Source: Mycobacterium sp. (lineage in GTDB: Bacteria; Actinomycetota; Actinomycetes; Mycobacteriales; Mycobacteriaceae). Taken from it: a stretch of DNA of 64,000 nucleotides. Position numbers and translations under genes: made by a program. The stretch spans positions 124,001 through 188,000 of the forward strand of contig RXJD01000034.1 in assembly GCA_003987775.1 (NCBI GenBank), read 5' to 3'. Positions 37,526-48,636 of this stretch are shown in pieces. A model generated the notes under the pieces. It did no database searches. It saw nothing but the letters and a program-made list of their open reading frames with translations, and was not told where the DNA came from. Each line of letters opens with the position of its first letter. Within the stretch, counting starts at the first letter, position 1.

Positions 37526-37533
37526 CCGCCACC

Positions 37534-38967
37534 TTGTCCGCAGCCGCCCGGCACAGCGATGTGCTGATCGTCGGTGCCGGGAGTGCCGGTTCGGTTGTCG
37601 CCGAACGCCTTTCCGTCGATCCCAGCCGCACTGTCACGGTGCTGGAAGCAGGTCCCGGACTGGCCGACGCCGACCTGCTGGCGCGCACCCGCAACGGGCT
37701 GCAGCTGCCGATCGGTGCCGGCAGCCCGTTGGCCGAGCGTTACCTCAGCACGCTCACCGACCATCCCGCCCGGCAGGTGTCGTTGGTGCGCGGCAGCACT
37801 GTCGGAGGGTCCGGCGCCGTCAACGGCGGCTACTTCTGCCGGGGGTTGCCGGGCGACTTCGAGCGCATGGCGATCCCCGGATGGGCATGGGCCGACGTGC
37901 TCGACCACTTCCGGGCCATCGAGACCGATCTCGACTTCGCCACCCCCGCGCACGGCGCTACCGGTCGGATCCCGGTGCGTCGCACGCGCGACCTGACCGG
38001 CGTCACCGAAGCCTTTGTCGCCGCCAGCAGCCGGGCAGGCTTCAGCTGGGTCACCGACCTCAACGACGTCGGACCCGAACTGCCCGCGGGGGTGGGCGCC
38101 GTGCCGCTCAACATCGTCGAGGGCGTCCGTACCGGCTCCGGGGCGGCGTTCCTGTTGCCCGCGCTGCAGCGCCCCAATCTGAGGCTGCTCGCCCGAACCC
38201 GGGTGATGCGGCTCCGCCTGGACGGCGCCACCGCCCTAGGTGTGCAGGCGGTGGGGCCGGATGGCCCGGTGGAGCTCACGGCAGACCGAATCATACTGAG
38301 CGCAGGCGCAATTCGATCAGCACATCTTTTGATGCTCTCGGGCATAGGCGATCCCACAATGCTGCGCACCGTCGGCGTGAAAGTTGCTGCGGCACTTCCG
38401 GTTGGGTTGCGGTGCAGCGATCATCCGGAATGGGTGATGCCGACCAGCTGGGAAGTGGCGTCGGACCATCCGGTGCTGGAGGTGGTGCTCAGCACCACCG
38501 ACGGCATCGAGATGCGGCCATACACAGGGGGATTCGTAGCTATGACCGGCGATGGCACTGCCGGACATAAGGATTGGCCGCACATCGGTGTGGCGCTGAT
38601 GCGCCCCCGATCGCGGGGGCGTATCTCCCTGATGTCCGCGGATCCCGACACGCCGCCGCGCATCGAGCATCGCTATGACAGTGAGCCGGACGACGTCGCG
38701 GACCTGCGTGCCGGAAGTGAGCTGGCCCGTGAATTCTGCGGCAGTGCAACAGGTCCTGCGGTCTGGTCGACATCACAACATCTGTGTGGCAGCGCTCCGA
38801 TGGGTGCAGCCGGTGATCAGGATGCGGTGGTGGACAACAAGTGTCGTGTAATGGGTTTCGAAAACCTCTGGGTCATAGACGGATCGATCTTGCCGGTGAT
38901 CCCCAGTCGCGGACCGCACGCCACCATCGTCATGCTCGGCCACCGCGCGGCCGACTTCGTCCGGTGA
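37534..38967 (+). CDS. mftG: mycofactocin-associated GMC dehydrogenase MftG
   Basis: A 477-residue glucose-methanol-choline oxidoreductase with N-terminal FAD motif LIVGAGSAGSVVAERL, the signature GGSGAVNGGYFCRG, and C-terminal SRGPHATIVMLGHRAAD. MftG reoxidises mycofactocinol and passes electrons toward respiration. Start uncertain: TTG 37534 is chosen, GTG 37561 is the next option; no strong Shine-Dalgarno. From about 38280 to 38900 the GC content falls (about 52% in 38281-38340) and rare codons such as ATA appear, unlike the 5' half. Confidence 0.92.
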   Translation: MSAAARHSDVLIVGAGSAGSVVAERLSVDPSRTVTVLEAGPGLADADLLARTRNGLQLPIGAGSPLAERYLSTLTDHPARQVSLVRGSTVGGSGAVNGGYFCRGLPGDFERMAIPGWAWADVLDHFRAIETDLDFATPAHGATGRIPVRRTRDLTGVTEAFVAASSRAGFSWVTDLNDVGPELPAGVGAVPLNIVEGVRTGSGAAFLLPALQRPNLRLLARTRVMRLRLDGATALGVQAVGPDGPVELTADRIILSAGAIRSAHLLMLSGIGDPTMLRTVGVKVAAALPVGLRCSDHPEWVMPTSWEVASDHPVLEVVLSTTDGIEMRPYTGGFVAMTGDGTAGHKDWPHIGVALMRPRSRGRISLMSADPDTPPRIEHRYDSEPDDVADLRAGSELAREFCGSATGPAVWSTSQHLCGSAPMGAAGDQDAVVDNKCRVMGFENLWVIDGSILPVIPSRGPHATIVMLGHRAADFVR

Positions 38968-38980
38968 GGCGGGTGCCCGA

Positions 38981-39676
38981 TCAGCTCGACGCCGGGGCGG
39001 CTTCTCCGGCTTCCTGCACGCGAGCCACCGGAGCGGGCGTCAGCGCGGCTGCCGGTACCGCCCGTGCGGCCAGCGGCGCCGGCAGTGCCGACACCGTCGC
39101 CGTCTCCTCGATGTCGACGGGCTGTGCGGGGCTCACGGCCGGCGAGGCTGGACGGGTCGCCGGACCCGCCGGGCGCACCGCCCCCGCCGCTACTGCCGCC
39201 CCCACCGATCCCACCGGGGTTACCGCCGGCGCCATCGCCGAGCTCACCGGTGCGGCTGCTGCCGCCGAACTGATGGCCATCGTCTGCGCCGCCACCGCGG
39301 CCGCCGGCACCGCATGGACACTGTCGCTCAGGACCGAGCGTCCGAGCGTCTGCTGCGGCACGTTGACGGCCTCGGTCTGAACGGCCGACACGTTCGCCGC
39401 CTCGGTGACCGCGTAGGACTGGGAGCCCAGATTCATCAGCTGCACGAACTGGTCGTGAAAGGCCGCCGCCTGCGCGCTGAGCGCCTGGAAAGCCTCGGCG
39501 TGTGCACCGAACAGCGCCGCGAGTTCAGTGGACACCGCGTCGGTGCCCGCAGGGAGGAACGCACCCGTGGTGGGAAGTACGGCCGCGGCGTTGGCGTCAC
39601 TGATCGCTGAGCCGATGTTCGCCAGATCCGTTGCTGCCGCGGCCACGTACTCCGGCGCAGCGATTACATACGACAT
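38981..39676 (-). CDS. PE-family protein
   Basis: A 231-residue PE protein. The N-terminal ~100 residues have the PE pair at 8-9 (MSYVIAAPEYV) and the alpha-helical hairpin, ending near SYAVTEAAN, which fits the YxxxD/E type VII secretion signal. The rest is a low-complexity Ala/Pro/Val-rich tail. No PPE partner gene lies beside it. It is on the opposite strand to mftG and is probably exported by an ESX system encoded elsewhere. Confidence 0.88.
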   Translation of the reverse strand: MSYVIAAPEYVAAAATDLANIGSAISDANAAAVLPTTGAFLPAGTDAVSTELAALFGAHAEAFQALSAQAAAFHDQFVQLMNLGSQSYAVTEAANVSAVQTEAVNVPQQTLGRSVLSDSVHAVPAAAVAAQTMAISSAAAAAPVSSAMAPAVTPVGSVGAAVAAGAVRPAGPATRPASPAVSPAQPVDIEETATVSALPAPLAARAVPAAALTPAPVARVQEAGEAAPASS

Positions 39677-39775
39677 ATGGCCCCCCAGCCAAGGATGGAT
39701 CGTGTTCGACGCCCGTTACGACCTTCCCCCTTTCTGCATGGTAGCCCTACCGGGCGCCGGCCGCGGCGTTTTCGC

Positions 39776-41365
39776 TCAGCGGGATCCGGCCCGTGTGCGG
39801 CCGGCCCGGATTCGCCGAGCCAGCCGCAGTTGGCGCCCGTCGCGCCCGGGAGCCCAGAACCCGATCAGCACGGCGGTCACGGCGACGATGACAGCCATGG
39901 TGACCGTCGACGCGTGCATGGCGTCCAGGAAAGCCCGCTGGCTCAGCGCCGCCAAAGAATCACCCTGAGGCCCAAGCTTTTTGGCTACCTCGACGGCCGT
40001 CGCCAGTGAATCCGCGGCCGGCCCGCGCACCGGTTCGGGGAACGCCGTCAGGGTGGGCAGCAACTCGCGGCTGTAGCGCCCGGCGAGTATCGAGCCGGCC
40101 ACGGCGATGCCCAGGGCCCCGCCCAGTTCGCGCGCGGTGTCGTTCACGGCAGAGGCCACCCCCTGCTTCTCGTCCGGAACGGCAGCCATGATCGCCGACG
40201 TCGTGGGGGCCGTGCACAAACCGATGCCGGTGCTCAGGATCAGCGTGGGCCAGGCGAAATCGAGGTAGGACGAGTGCAGGTCAAGTACGAGCATGCACAA
40301 AAAGCCCACCGCCATCATCAGCGTGCCCAGGAACAAGACCAGACGCAGACCCAGTTTCGGTACGTACCACCACGACAGCGCCGAGCAGATACCGAGCGGC
40401 ACCATGAACGGCCCGAGCGCCACCGCGGTCATCAGGGGCGAGTACCCCATGATCTGCTGGACGTACTGCATGGCGAGAAAGAAGAAGCCGAAGGTGCCCC
40501 CGAACAGCACCACGATGGTTGCCACCCCGGTCGCGAAACTCGCGTCGCCGAACAGGCGTACGTCCAGAAGTGGGTGCCGTTTGCGGAATTCGACCACGGC
40601 GAACAGCGCGGCGATGGCCGTCCCGAGCATGAGCCCGCCCCATACCTGGATGTCGTCCCAGCCCCGTGTCGGCGCTTGCAGGATCGCGAACACTCCGATC
40701 GCGACGGCCGCGCCGATCAGTGCCGCGCCCCACCAGTCGACGCGGGGTGCGTCGTCGTCGCGGGAGGACGAAATCGTGCATGCCATAGCGAAGATCACCA
40801 GACCGCCCGCACCCAGCGACCAGAAGATGGCATGCCATTCCCAGAACCGGAGCAGCAGGCCGGAACCGAGCATGCCGACCACCCCGCCGGATCCCGCGGT
40901 GCCGGCCCAGATGCCAACTGCCCTGAGCCGCTGCTCTTTTGGATAGGCGACCGTCAGCAGCGACAGCGTGGCCGGCATGACGAACGCGGCGCCCACACCG
41001 GCCAGGGCGCGTCCGGCGATGATCTGGGTCGGGGAGTGCAGCAGCGCCGGCGCGATCGAGGCCAGCGAGAAGATCGTCAAGCCCGCGAGCAGCGCGCCCC
41101 GGCGGCCATACCGGTCACCGACGGCGCCGGCGGGCAGCAACAGGCAGGCCAGCGCCACGGTGTATCCGTCGACGACCCACGTCAGTTGCGTCTGCGTGGC
41201 CGAGGTGGCGACGGCAATGTCCCCGAGGGCGGTGTTCAGCGCCGTCATCGAGGCGACCACCAAGGAGACGCCCAGGCACGCGACGGTCAGCGTCCAGCGC
41301 TGTGCCCGGGTACTGGGACCGGCTTCGTTCCTGCGCTCGTCGGTTCGGACTAGGGTCTGGACCAT
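39776..41365 (-). CDS. MFS drug:H+ antiporter (DHA2/EmrB-QacA type)
   Basis: A 529-residue membrane protein with about 14 hydrophobic helices, the length and pattern of DHA2 exporters. Motif A is visible after helix 2 (GAVGDRYGRRGALL), and motif C-like glycine/proline-rich helix 5. The ATG at 41365 is divergent from a TetR gene with a 23-bp operator-like dyad in between. Substrate unknown; a multidrug or metabolite exporter is likely. Confidence 0.9.
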   Translation of the reverse strand: MVQTLVRTDERRNEAGPSTRAQRWTLTVACLGVSLVVASMTALNTALGDIAVATSATQTQLTWVVDGYTVALACLLLPAGAVGDRYGRRGALLAGLTIFSLASIAPALLHSPTQIIAGRALAGVGAAFVMPATLSLLTVAYPKEQRLRAVGIWAGTAGSGGVVGMLGSGLLLRFWEWHAIFWSLGAGGLVIFAMACTISSSRDDDAPRVDWWGAALIGAAVAIGVFAILQAPTRGWDDIQVWGGLMLGTAIAALFAVVEFRKRHPLLDVRLFGDASFATGVATIVVLFGGTFGFFFLAMQYVQQIMGYSPLMTAVALGPFMVPLGICSALSWWYVPKLGLRLVLFLGTLMMAVGFLCMLVLDLHSSYLDFAWPTLILSTGIGLCTAPTTSAIMAAVPDEKQGVASAVNDTARELGGALGIAVAGSILAGRYSRELLPTLTAFPEPVRGPAADSLATAVEVAKKLGPQGDSLAALSQRAFLDAMHASTVTMAVIVAVTAVLIGFWAPGRDGRQLRLARRIRAGRTRAGSR

Positions 41366-41406
41366 GTGCGGCGCCCCCTCTTGGTGGCGATGTAGTGACC
41401 GAGACT

Positions 41407-41429
41407 AATGGTCTCGTAGGTAGACCATT
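41407..41429. promoter_or_regulatory. operator-like dyad between MFS and TetR genes
   Basis: AATGGTCT, 7 nt, AGACCATT: a perfect 8-bp inverted repeat typical of TetR operators, 42 bp from the MFS start and 33 bp from the TetR coding sequence. Confidence 0.65.
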
Positions 41430-41461
41430 GATCTCGTTTCCAAACACGGAGGTGCATCACA

Positions 41462-42118
41462 ATCTCTGAGGGCAGTTACCGGGACCCCCGTCCGGCACGG
41501 TCGCGGGCCCGTTTGCTGGAAGCCGCCGCGGCATTGCTGCGCAGCGGGGGACCCAGCGCGGTGACCGTCGACGCGGTGACGCGTGCCGCCAACGTCGCCC
41601 GGGCCACCCTCTACCGCCATTTCCCCAGCGGAAATGATTTGCTCGCAGCAACATTCAGCAGTCTCATCCCGGCCGCGCCGATGCCTCCGGCCGAAGGGTC
41701 GCTGCGCGACCGGCTGCTGGCCCTCGTGCTGGCACAGGCCGACCTCATCGCCGAAGCCCCCGCGGTGCTGACCGCGATGGCGTGGCTGGCGCTGGGCCCC
41801 GACCTGCAGCAACTGCCCGCGCCCGGCCGTTCACTGGCCGCACAGAACGCGATCACCGGCCTGCGCGAGCGCATCGCCCAGCAGTACGCCGCCCCGTTCG
41901 ACGCTCTGTTCGACGGCCCGCAGGCTGCCGAACTGGGTGAGGTGGACCGGTCCAGCGCCATCGCCCTGTTGATCGGACCACTGGTGCTGGGCCGGCTGAG
42001 CACATTGCCTGACTTCGACTACCGCGAGACGGCGCGCGCCGCGGTCGACGGTTTCCTCGAAGTCCAGTGCCGGCGCGGCGCGGGCCCGGGCCCGGACATC
42101 GAATCGACGGGGGCGTGA
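41462..42118 (+). CDS. TetR-family regulator with probable non-canonical start
   Basis: A TetR regulator, 218 residues as annotated. The helix-turn-helix covers VDAVTRAANVARATLYRHFPSG. The first ATG/GTG/TTG in frame is TTG 41513, which would remove the first helix (RPARSRARLL). The frame is open upstream, and GGAGGTG (41448-41454) stands 7 nt before an in-frame ATC at 41462, so I propose ATC as the start. Alternatives are the TTG start or a sequence error. The gene is divergent from the MFS exporter and probably represses it. Confidence 0.8.
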   Translation: MSEGSYRDPRPARSRARLLEAAAALLRSGGPSAVTVDAVTRAANVARATLYRHFPSGNDLLAATFSSLIPAAPMPPAEGSLRDRLLALVLAQADLIAEAPAVLTAMAWLALGPDLQQLPAPGRSLAAQNAITGLRERIAQQYAAPFDALFDGPQAAELGEVDRSSAIALLIGPLVLGRLSTLPDFDYRETARAAVDGFLEVQCRRGAGPGPDIESTGA

Positions 42119-42127
42119 GCCCCGGGA

Positions 42128-42514
42128 CTACAGGCCGGTCCGGTCCCTGATCCGCTGCCGCACCGCGGCCTTGCCTTCCTCGAGTGTTGCCAGGCCCAGG
42201 CGGGTGGCGCTCCACTGGAATTCGTTCTCGAGGATCCATCGGACGTACGCCAGTTCCGAATGCTCCAACAGCTGAATGGCTTCCAACAGCGCTTCCCGCA
42301 CCGGACGGGCCTGCCTGATCAGACCCCTGAGGGGCGGGAAGCCGCGGAACATCCACTCGCTGAAGTCGGACAACGCGAGGGCCGGAACACGCCTGGGTGC
42401 GTCGGGACCGAAGGCGGCCATGAGTTCAGCGGCCAATTCGGCCGGTGGTGCGCCGTTGATCCAGTCGATCATGGGTTGGGCGGCGTCAGGTTCTCCCGGA
42501 TTCGGTCCCGTCAC
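42128..42514 (-). CDS. hypothetical protein
   Basis: A 128-residue protein not recognised. It is acidic at the N-terminus, with no signal peptide or membrane helix, and looks mainly helical (VREALLEAIQLLEHSELAYV and a basic C-terminal tail). GTG start at 42514. It is convergent with the TetR gene (9-bp gap) and divergent from rpsJ. In M. tuberculosis short uncharacterised genes (Rv0698-Rv0699) occupy this place, but I cannot claim homology. Confidence 0.6.
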   Translation of the reverse strand: MTGPNPGEPDAAQPMIDWINGAPPAELAAELMAAFGPDAPRRVPALALSDFSEWMFRGFPPLRGLIRQARPVREALLEAIQLLEHSELAYVRWILENEFQWSATRLGLATLEEGKAAVRQRIRDRTGL

Positions 42515-42670
42515 GGCCTGGCAGCCTACGCCCGCCCGCCGGTGCTGTGGGAAGACCGGGGAGCGGCAGGGAAAAGCGCTGGTAGGGTCGCTGGCGGCGA
42601 CGGGTCTGGACCGTCCGGCGCAGACCGGGGGCGCTGCACCGCAGGCCGGCCGGCGTTCACGACCCGGGAT

Positions 42671-42699
42671 TTGGCCGACGCGGTGATCTGAGGCATACT
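42671..42699 (+). promoter_or_regulatory. candidate S10 operon promoter
   Basis: TTGGCC (42671-42676), 17-nt spacer, CATACT (42694-42699, four of six consensus positions). It would give a leader of over 300 nt before rpsJ. Confidence 0.35.
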
Positions 42700-42747
42700 G
42701 TTCAGGTTGCCTTGCGCCAGGTTTACCCCTGGCCGGGCATACGACCA

Positions 42748-42764
42748 GCGCCCACCATGGGCGC
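42748..42764 (+). promoter_or_regulatory. leader hairpin upstream of rpsJ
   Basis: GCGCCCA-CCA-TGGGCGC, a perfect 7-bp stem with a 3-nt loop, about 50 nt after the candidate promoter. Leader structures of S10 operons can be ribosomal-protein control sites; function here is inferred. Confidence 0.35.
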
Positions 42765-43018
42765 GTCCGGTCCCCACCTTGGAGCGCGACTATTTCGGCC
42801 GCCTACAAGGCTGCGTGCGGGTGACACACCCGACCGCGGGGAGCGGTTGAACCACGACAGGTAAACAGCGGCGCAGTATCCGGCGCAACGCTAGATCGGC
42901 CCTCGGCGAGGGTGGTCGATCCGCGCGCCGGGGGGCACCGGGTCCGATACAGGACTCACAGTTCGAGGCTCGAAGTCCGATCACGGGCTGACAGTGTGGG
43001 AGAAGAGGTAGGAGAAGC

Positions 43019-43324
43019 GTGGCGGGACAAAAGATCCGCATCAGGCTCAAGGCCTACGACCATGAGGCTATTGACGCGTCGGCGCGCAAGATCGTCGAGA
43101 CCGTCGTCCGTACCGGGGCCAGCGTCGTAGGACCGGTGCCGCTGCCGACGGAAAAGAATGTGTACTGCGTCATCCGCTCTCCGCATAAGTACAAGGACTC
43201 GCGGGAGCACTTCGAGATGCGTACACACAAGCGTCTGATCGACATCCTCGACCCGACGCCGAAGACCGTTGACGCATTGATGCGCATCGATCTTCCGGCC
43301 AGCGTCGACGTCAACATCCAGTAG
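43019..43324 (+). CDS. rpsJ: 30S ribosomal protein S10
   Basis: A 101-residue S10 (30S head; also the NusE antitermination factor). GTG 43019 follows GTAGGAGAAGC, a good Shine-Dalgarno. The body matches S10: [43 protein letters not shown]. First gene of the S10 block. Confidence 0.98.
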   Translation: MAGQKIRIRLKAYDHEAIDASARKIVETVVRTGASVVGPVPLPTEKNVYCVIRSPHKYKDSREHFEMRTHKRLIDILDPTPKTVDALMRIDLPASVDVNIQ

Positions 43325-43338
43325 GAGCTTGGGCAGCA

Positions 43339-43992
43339 ATGGCGAGAAAAGGCATTCTGGGTACCAAGCTGGGCATGACGCAGGTATTCGACGAGAACAA
43401 CAGAGTCGTGCCGGTGACTGTCGTCAAGGCCGGGCCGAACGTGGTGACCCGCGTGCGTACCCCGGAGCGTGACGGATACAGCGCCGTGCAACTGGCTTAC
43501 GGCGAAATCAGCCCACGCAAGGTCAACAAGCCGGTCACCGGCCAGTACGCGGCCGCGGGTGTCAACCCGCGCCGGCACCTGGCGGAGTTGCGGCTGGACG
43601 ACGCGGAGGCGGCGGCCGAGTACGAGGTCGGCCAGGAGCTGACGGCGGAGATCTTCGCCGACGGCGCCTACGTCGACGTCACCGGCACCTCCAAGGGCAA
43701 GGGCTTCGCCGGGACGATGAAGCGGCACGGTTTCCGCGGGCAGGGCGCCAGCCACGGCGCCCAGGCAGTGCACCGCCGCCCGGGTTCCATCGGCGGATGT
43801 GCCACTCCGGCAAGGGTGTTCAAGGGCACTCGGATGTCCGGCCGGATGGGTAACGACCGGGTGACCGTGCAGAACCTGGTGGTGCACAAGGTCGACGCCG
43901 CCAACGGCGTGCTGTTGATCAAGGGCGCGGTTCCCGGTCGCACCGGGGGACTCGTCGTGGTCCGCAGCGCGATCAAACGAGGTGAGAAGTAA
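43339..43992 (+). CDS. rplC: 50S ribosomal protein L3
   Basis: A 217-residue L3, an early assembly protein near the peptidyl transferase centre. Recognised by [15 protein letters not shown] at the N-terminus and the [15 protein letters not shown] loop. AGGAG lies about 11 nt before the ATG. Its TAA overlaps the rplD ATG. Confidence 0.98.
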   Translation: MARKGILGTKLGMTQVFDENNRVVPVTVVKAGPNVVTRVRTPERDGYSAVQLAYGEISPRKVNKPVTGQYAAAGVNPRRHLAELRLDDAEAAAEYEVGQELTAEIFADGAYVDVTGTSKGKGFAGTMKRHGFRGQGASHGAQAVHRRPGSIGGCATPARVFKGTRMSGRMGNDRVTVQNLVVHKVDAANGVLLIKGAVPGRTGGLVVVRSAIKRGEK

Positions 43993-44663
43993 TGACTCTC
44001 AAGATTGACGTGAAGACGCCCGCGGGCAAGGTTGACGGCTCTGTCGAGCTGCCCGCCGAGCTGTTCGACGCGCCGGCCAACATCGCACTGATGCACCAGG
44101 TGGTCACCGCGCAACGCGCGGCGGCACGTCAGGGTACGCACTCGACGAAGACCCGCGGTGATGTCAGCGGTGGAGGCCGCAAGCCCTACCGGCAGAAGGG
44201 AACCGGCCGGGCCCGCCAGGGTTCGACCCGGGCCCCGCAGTTCACCGGTGGTGGCGTGGTGCACGGTCCCAAGCCGCGCGACTACAGCCAGCGCACGCCC
44301 AAGAAGATGATCGCCGCCGCGCTGCGCGGGGCGCTGTCCGACCGGGCGCGCAACGGACGCATCCACGCGGTCACCGAGCTGGTGGAGGGGCAGACCCCGT
44401 CGACCAAGAGCGCCAAGGCGTTTCTGGGCACCCTGACCGATCGCAAGCAGGTTCTGGTGGTCGTCGGCCGGGCCGACGAGGCCGGCGTGAAGAGTGTGCG
44501 CAACCTGCCCGGTGTGCACATCCTGCCGCCGGACCAGCTGAACACCTATGACGTGCTGCGCGCCGACGACGTGGTGTTCAGCGTCGAGGCGCTGAACGCC
44601 TACATCGCGAGCAATACCGCCAACACCGCCAATGCGGCGTCTTCCGAGGAGGTTTCGGCCTGA
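43992..44663 (+). CDS. rplD: 50S ribosomal protein L4
   Basis: A 223-residue L4 with the extended exit-tunnel loop ([35 protein letters not shown]). In other bacteria L4 also represses the S10 operon. It overlaps rplC (TAATG) and rplW (TGATG) by one base each. Confidence 0.98.
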   Translation: MTLKIDVKTPAGKVDGSVELPAELFDAPANIALMHQVVTAQRAAARQGTHSTKTRGDVSGGGRKPYRQKGTGRARQGSTRAPQFTGGGVVHGPKPRDYSQRTPKKMIAAALRGALSDRARNGRIHAVTELVEGQTPSTKSAKAFLGTLTDRKQVLVVVGRADEAGVKSVRNLPGVHILPPDQLNTYDVLRADDVVFSVEALNAYIASNTANTANAASSEEVSA

Positions 44664-44965
44664 TGGCGACCATCGCTGACCCCCGCGACATCATCCTGGC
44701 GCCGGTCATCTCCGAGAAGTCCTACGGGCTGCTGGACAACAACGTGTACACGTTCGTGGTGCACCCCGACTCGAACAAGACGCAGATCAAGATCGCTATC
44801 GAGAAGATCTTCGCCGTCAAGGTCGCCTCGGTGAACACCGCGAATCGGCAGGGCAAGCGCAAGCGCACCCGGTCCGGTTACGGGACGCGCAAGAGCACCA
44901 AGCGCGCCATCGTCACCCTGGCACCGGGCAGCAAGCAGATTGACCTGTTCGGAGCCCCGGCCTAG
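44663..44965 (+). CDS. rplW: 50S ribosomal protein L23
   Basis: A 100-residue L23 at the tunnel exit, the docking site for trigger factor and SRP. Recognised by [20 protein letters not shown] and the basic loop [14 protein letters not shown]. Its ATG overlaps the rplD stop. Confidence 0.97.
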   Translation: MATIADPRDIILAPVISEKSYGLLDNNVYTFVVHPDSNKTQIKIAIEKIFAVKVASVNTANRQGKRKRTRSGYGTRKSTKRAIVTLAPGSKQIDLFGAPA

Positions 44966-44996
44966 GGCCGAGCGCGAGAGAAAGATCTGATTAGAC

Positions 44997-45839
<843 letters not shown>

Positions 45840-45851
45840 GAGTAACCAACC

Positions 45852-46129
45852 ATGCCACGCAGCCTCAAGAAGGGCCCGTTCGTCGACGACCATCTGCTCA
45901 AGAAGGTCGACGTGCAGAACGAGAAGAACACCAAGCAGGTCATCAAGACCTGGTCGCGACGGTCGACCATCATTCCGGACTTCATCGGCCACACGTTCGC
46001 GGTGCACGACGGCCGCAAGCACGTGCCGGTGTTCGTCACCGAATCGATGGTGGGTCACAAGCTGGGGGAGTTCGCGCCCACCCGCACCTTCAAGGGACAC
46101 ATCAAGGACGACCGGAAGAGTAAGCGGCG

Positions 46130-46133
<4 letters not shown>
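45852..46133 (+). CDS. rpsS: 30S ribosomal protein S19
   Basis: A 93-residue S19 of the 30S head, recognised by [19 protein letters not shown] and [22 protein letters not shown] lies ahead of the ATG. Its stop overlaps rplV (ATGA). Confidence 0.98.
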
Positions 46134-47478
<1,345 letters not shown>

Positions 47479-47481
47479 ATC

Positions 47482-47898
47482 ATGTTGATTCCCCGCAAGG
47501 TTAAACACCGCAAGCAGCACCACCCGCGCCAGCGCGGTATCGCCAGTGGCGGCACCGCGGTTAACTTCGGCGACTACGGCATCCAGGCGCTCGAACACGC
47601 CTACGTCACCAACCGGCAGATCGAGTCCGCTCGTATCGCCATCAACCGGCACATCAAGCGTGGCGGCAAGGTGTGGATCAACATCTTCCCCGACCGGCCG
47701 CTGACCAAGAAGCCCGCCGAGACCCGAATGGGTTCGGGTAAGGGTTCGCCGGAGTGGTGGGTGGTGAACGTCAAGCCCGGACGAGTGCTGTTCGAGCTGA
47801 GCTACCCGAACGAGCAGATCGCCCGTGCGGCGCTCACCCGAGCGATCCACAAGCTGCCGATCAAGGCACGCATTGTTACCCGAGAGGAGCAGTTCTGA
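47482..47898 (+). CDS. rplP: 50S ribosomal protein L16
   Basis: A 138-residue L16 beside the A-site tRNA elbow. [19 protein letters not shown] at the N-terminus, [20 protein letters not shown] in the middle. Its TGA overlaps the ATG of rpmC. Confidence 0.98.
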   Translation: MLIPRKVKHRKQHHPRQRGIASGGTAVNFGDYGIQALEHAYVTNRQIESARIAINRHIKRGGKVWINIFPDRPLTKKPAETRMGSGKGSPEWWVVNVKPGRVLFELSYPNEQIARAALTRAIHKLPIKARIVTREEQF

Positions 47899-48140
47899 TG
47901 GCAGTGGGAATTTCCCCTGGCGAACTGCGCGAGCTCACCGACGAGGAGCTGCAGGAGCGGGTCCGCGAATCGAAGGAAGAGCTGTTCAACCTGCGCTTCC
48001 AGATGGCGACCGGCCAGCTGAGCAACAACCGCCGGCTCCGCACGGTGCGTCAGGAGATCGCGCGCGTCTACACGGTGCTGCGGGAACGAGAACTGGGTCT
48101 GGCTAGCGGCCCCGATGGGTCTGACGGTAAGGAATCGTGA
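47898..48140 (+). CDS. rpmC: 50S ribosomal protein L29
   Basis: An 80-residue L29, a helical hairpin near the tunnel exit ([33 protein letters not shown]). The start at ATG 47898 overlaps the rplP stop; the frame is open upstream inside rplP but that is not L29. Its TGA overlaps the rpsQ start. Confidence 0.96.
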   Translation: MAVGISPGELRELTDEELQERVRESKEELFNLRFQMATGQLSNNRRLRTVRQEIARVYTVLRERELGLASGPDGSDGKES

Positions 48141-48475
48141 TGGCAGAGGCGAAGAAAGCGGCTCCCAAAGCGGACGCCCCCGCAAAAGACAAGGGCCCCA
48201 AGCACACTCCGGCCAACCCCAAGCCGCGCGGTCGTCGCAAGACCCGCATCGGCTACGTGGTGAGCGACAAGATGCAGAAGACCATCGTTGTCGAGCTCGA
48301 GGACCGTGTGCGGCACCCGTTGTACGGCAAGATCATTCGGACGACGAAGAAGGTCAAGGCCCACGACGAGAACAGCATCGCCGGCATCGGCGACCGCGTC
48401 TCGCTGATGGAGACACGGCCGCTCTCGGCGACCAAGCGCTGGCGCCTCGTCGAGATCCTCGAGAAGGCCAAGTAG
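48140..48475 (+). CDS. rpsQ: 30S ribosomal protein S17
   Basis: A 111-residue S17 (16S rRNA 5'-domain assembly). The S17 core is [20 protein letters not shown] onward; a ~35-residue Lys/Pro/Ala-rich N-terminal extension is typical of mycobacteria. ATG 48140 is preferred over GTG 48137 because GTAAGGA is then 6 nt away. Last gene of the first ribosomal block, followed by a terminator. Confidence 0.96.
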   Translation: MAEAKKAAPKADAPAKDKGPKHTPANPKPRGRRKTRIGYVVSDKMQKTIVVELEDRVRHPLYGKIIRTTKKVKAHDENSIAGIGDRVSLMETRPLSATKRWRLVEILEKAK

Positions 48476-48497
48476 CTCTCGCGAGCAGACGCACAAG

Positions 48498-48528
48498 CCC
48501 CCGTTTCAGCGGCGAAACGGGGGTTTTT
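48498..48528 (+). terminator. intrinsic terminator after rpsQ
   Basis: CCCCCGTTTC (48498-48507) pairs with GAAACGGGGG (48514-48523) around a 6-nt loop, followed by TTTTT. The preceding GCGAGCAGACGCACA (48481-48495) resembles the sequence before the rpoC and tuf terminators. It ends the rpsJ-rpsQ transcript. Confidence 0.88.
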
Positions 48529-48636
48529 GCTTCTCTCACACAGCATTTCGCGGGCGGGGTGTAGAACCCGTCCACCGATCGGGGGACAGCAGAAACCACC
48601 CCACCCACGGCTCATCAGGGGACATCGCCGGCGGAG

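Larger units (their letters stand above)
42515..43018. other. 504-bp rpsJ upstream region
   Basis: No gene is seen. It contains a candidate promoter (42671-42699) and a perfect hairpin in the putative leader (42748-42764), followed by ~250 nt of GC-rich leader to rpsJ. Short open frames overlapping it lack ribosome binding sites. Confidence 0.55.

Noticed and set aside
39001-39380. Plus-strand Ala/Thr-rich frames over the PE gene
   Set aside because: They mirror the low-complexity PE tail; the PE motif and start are on the minus strand.
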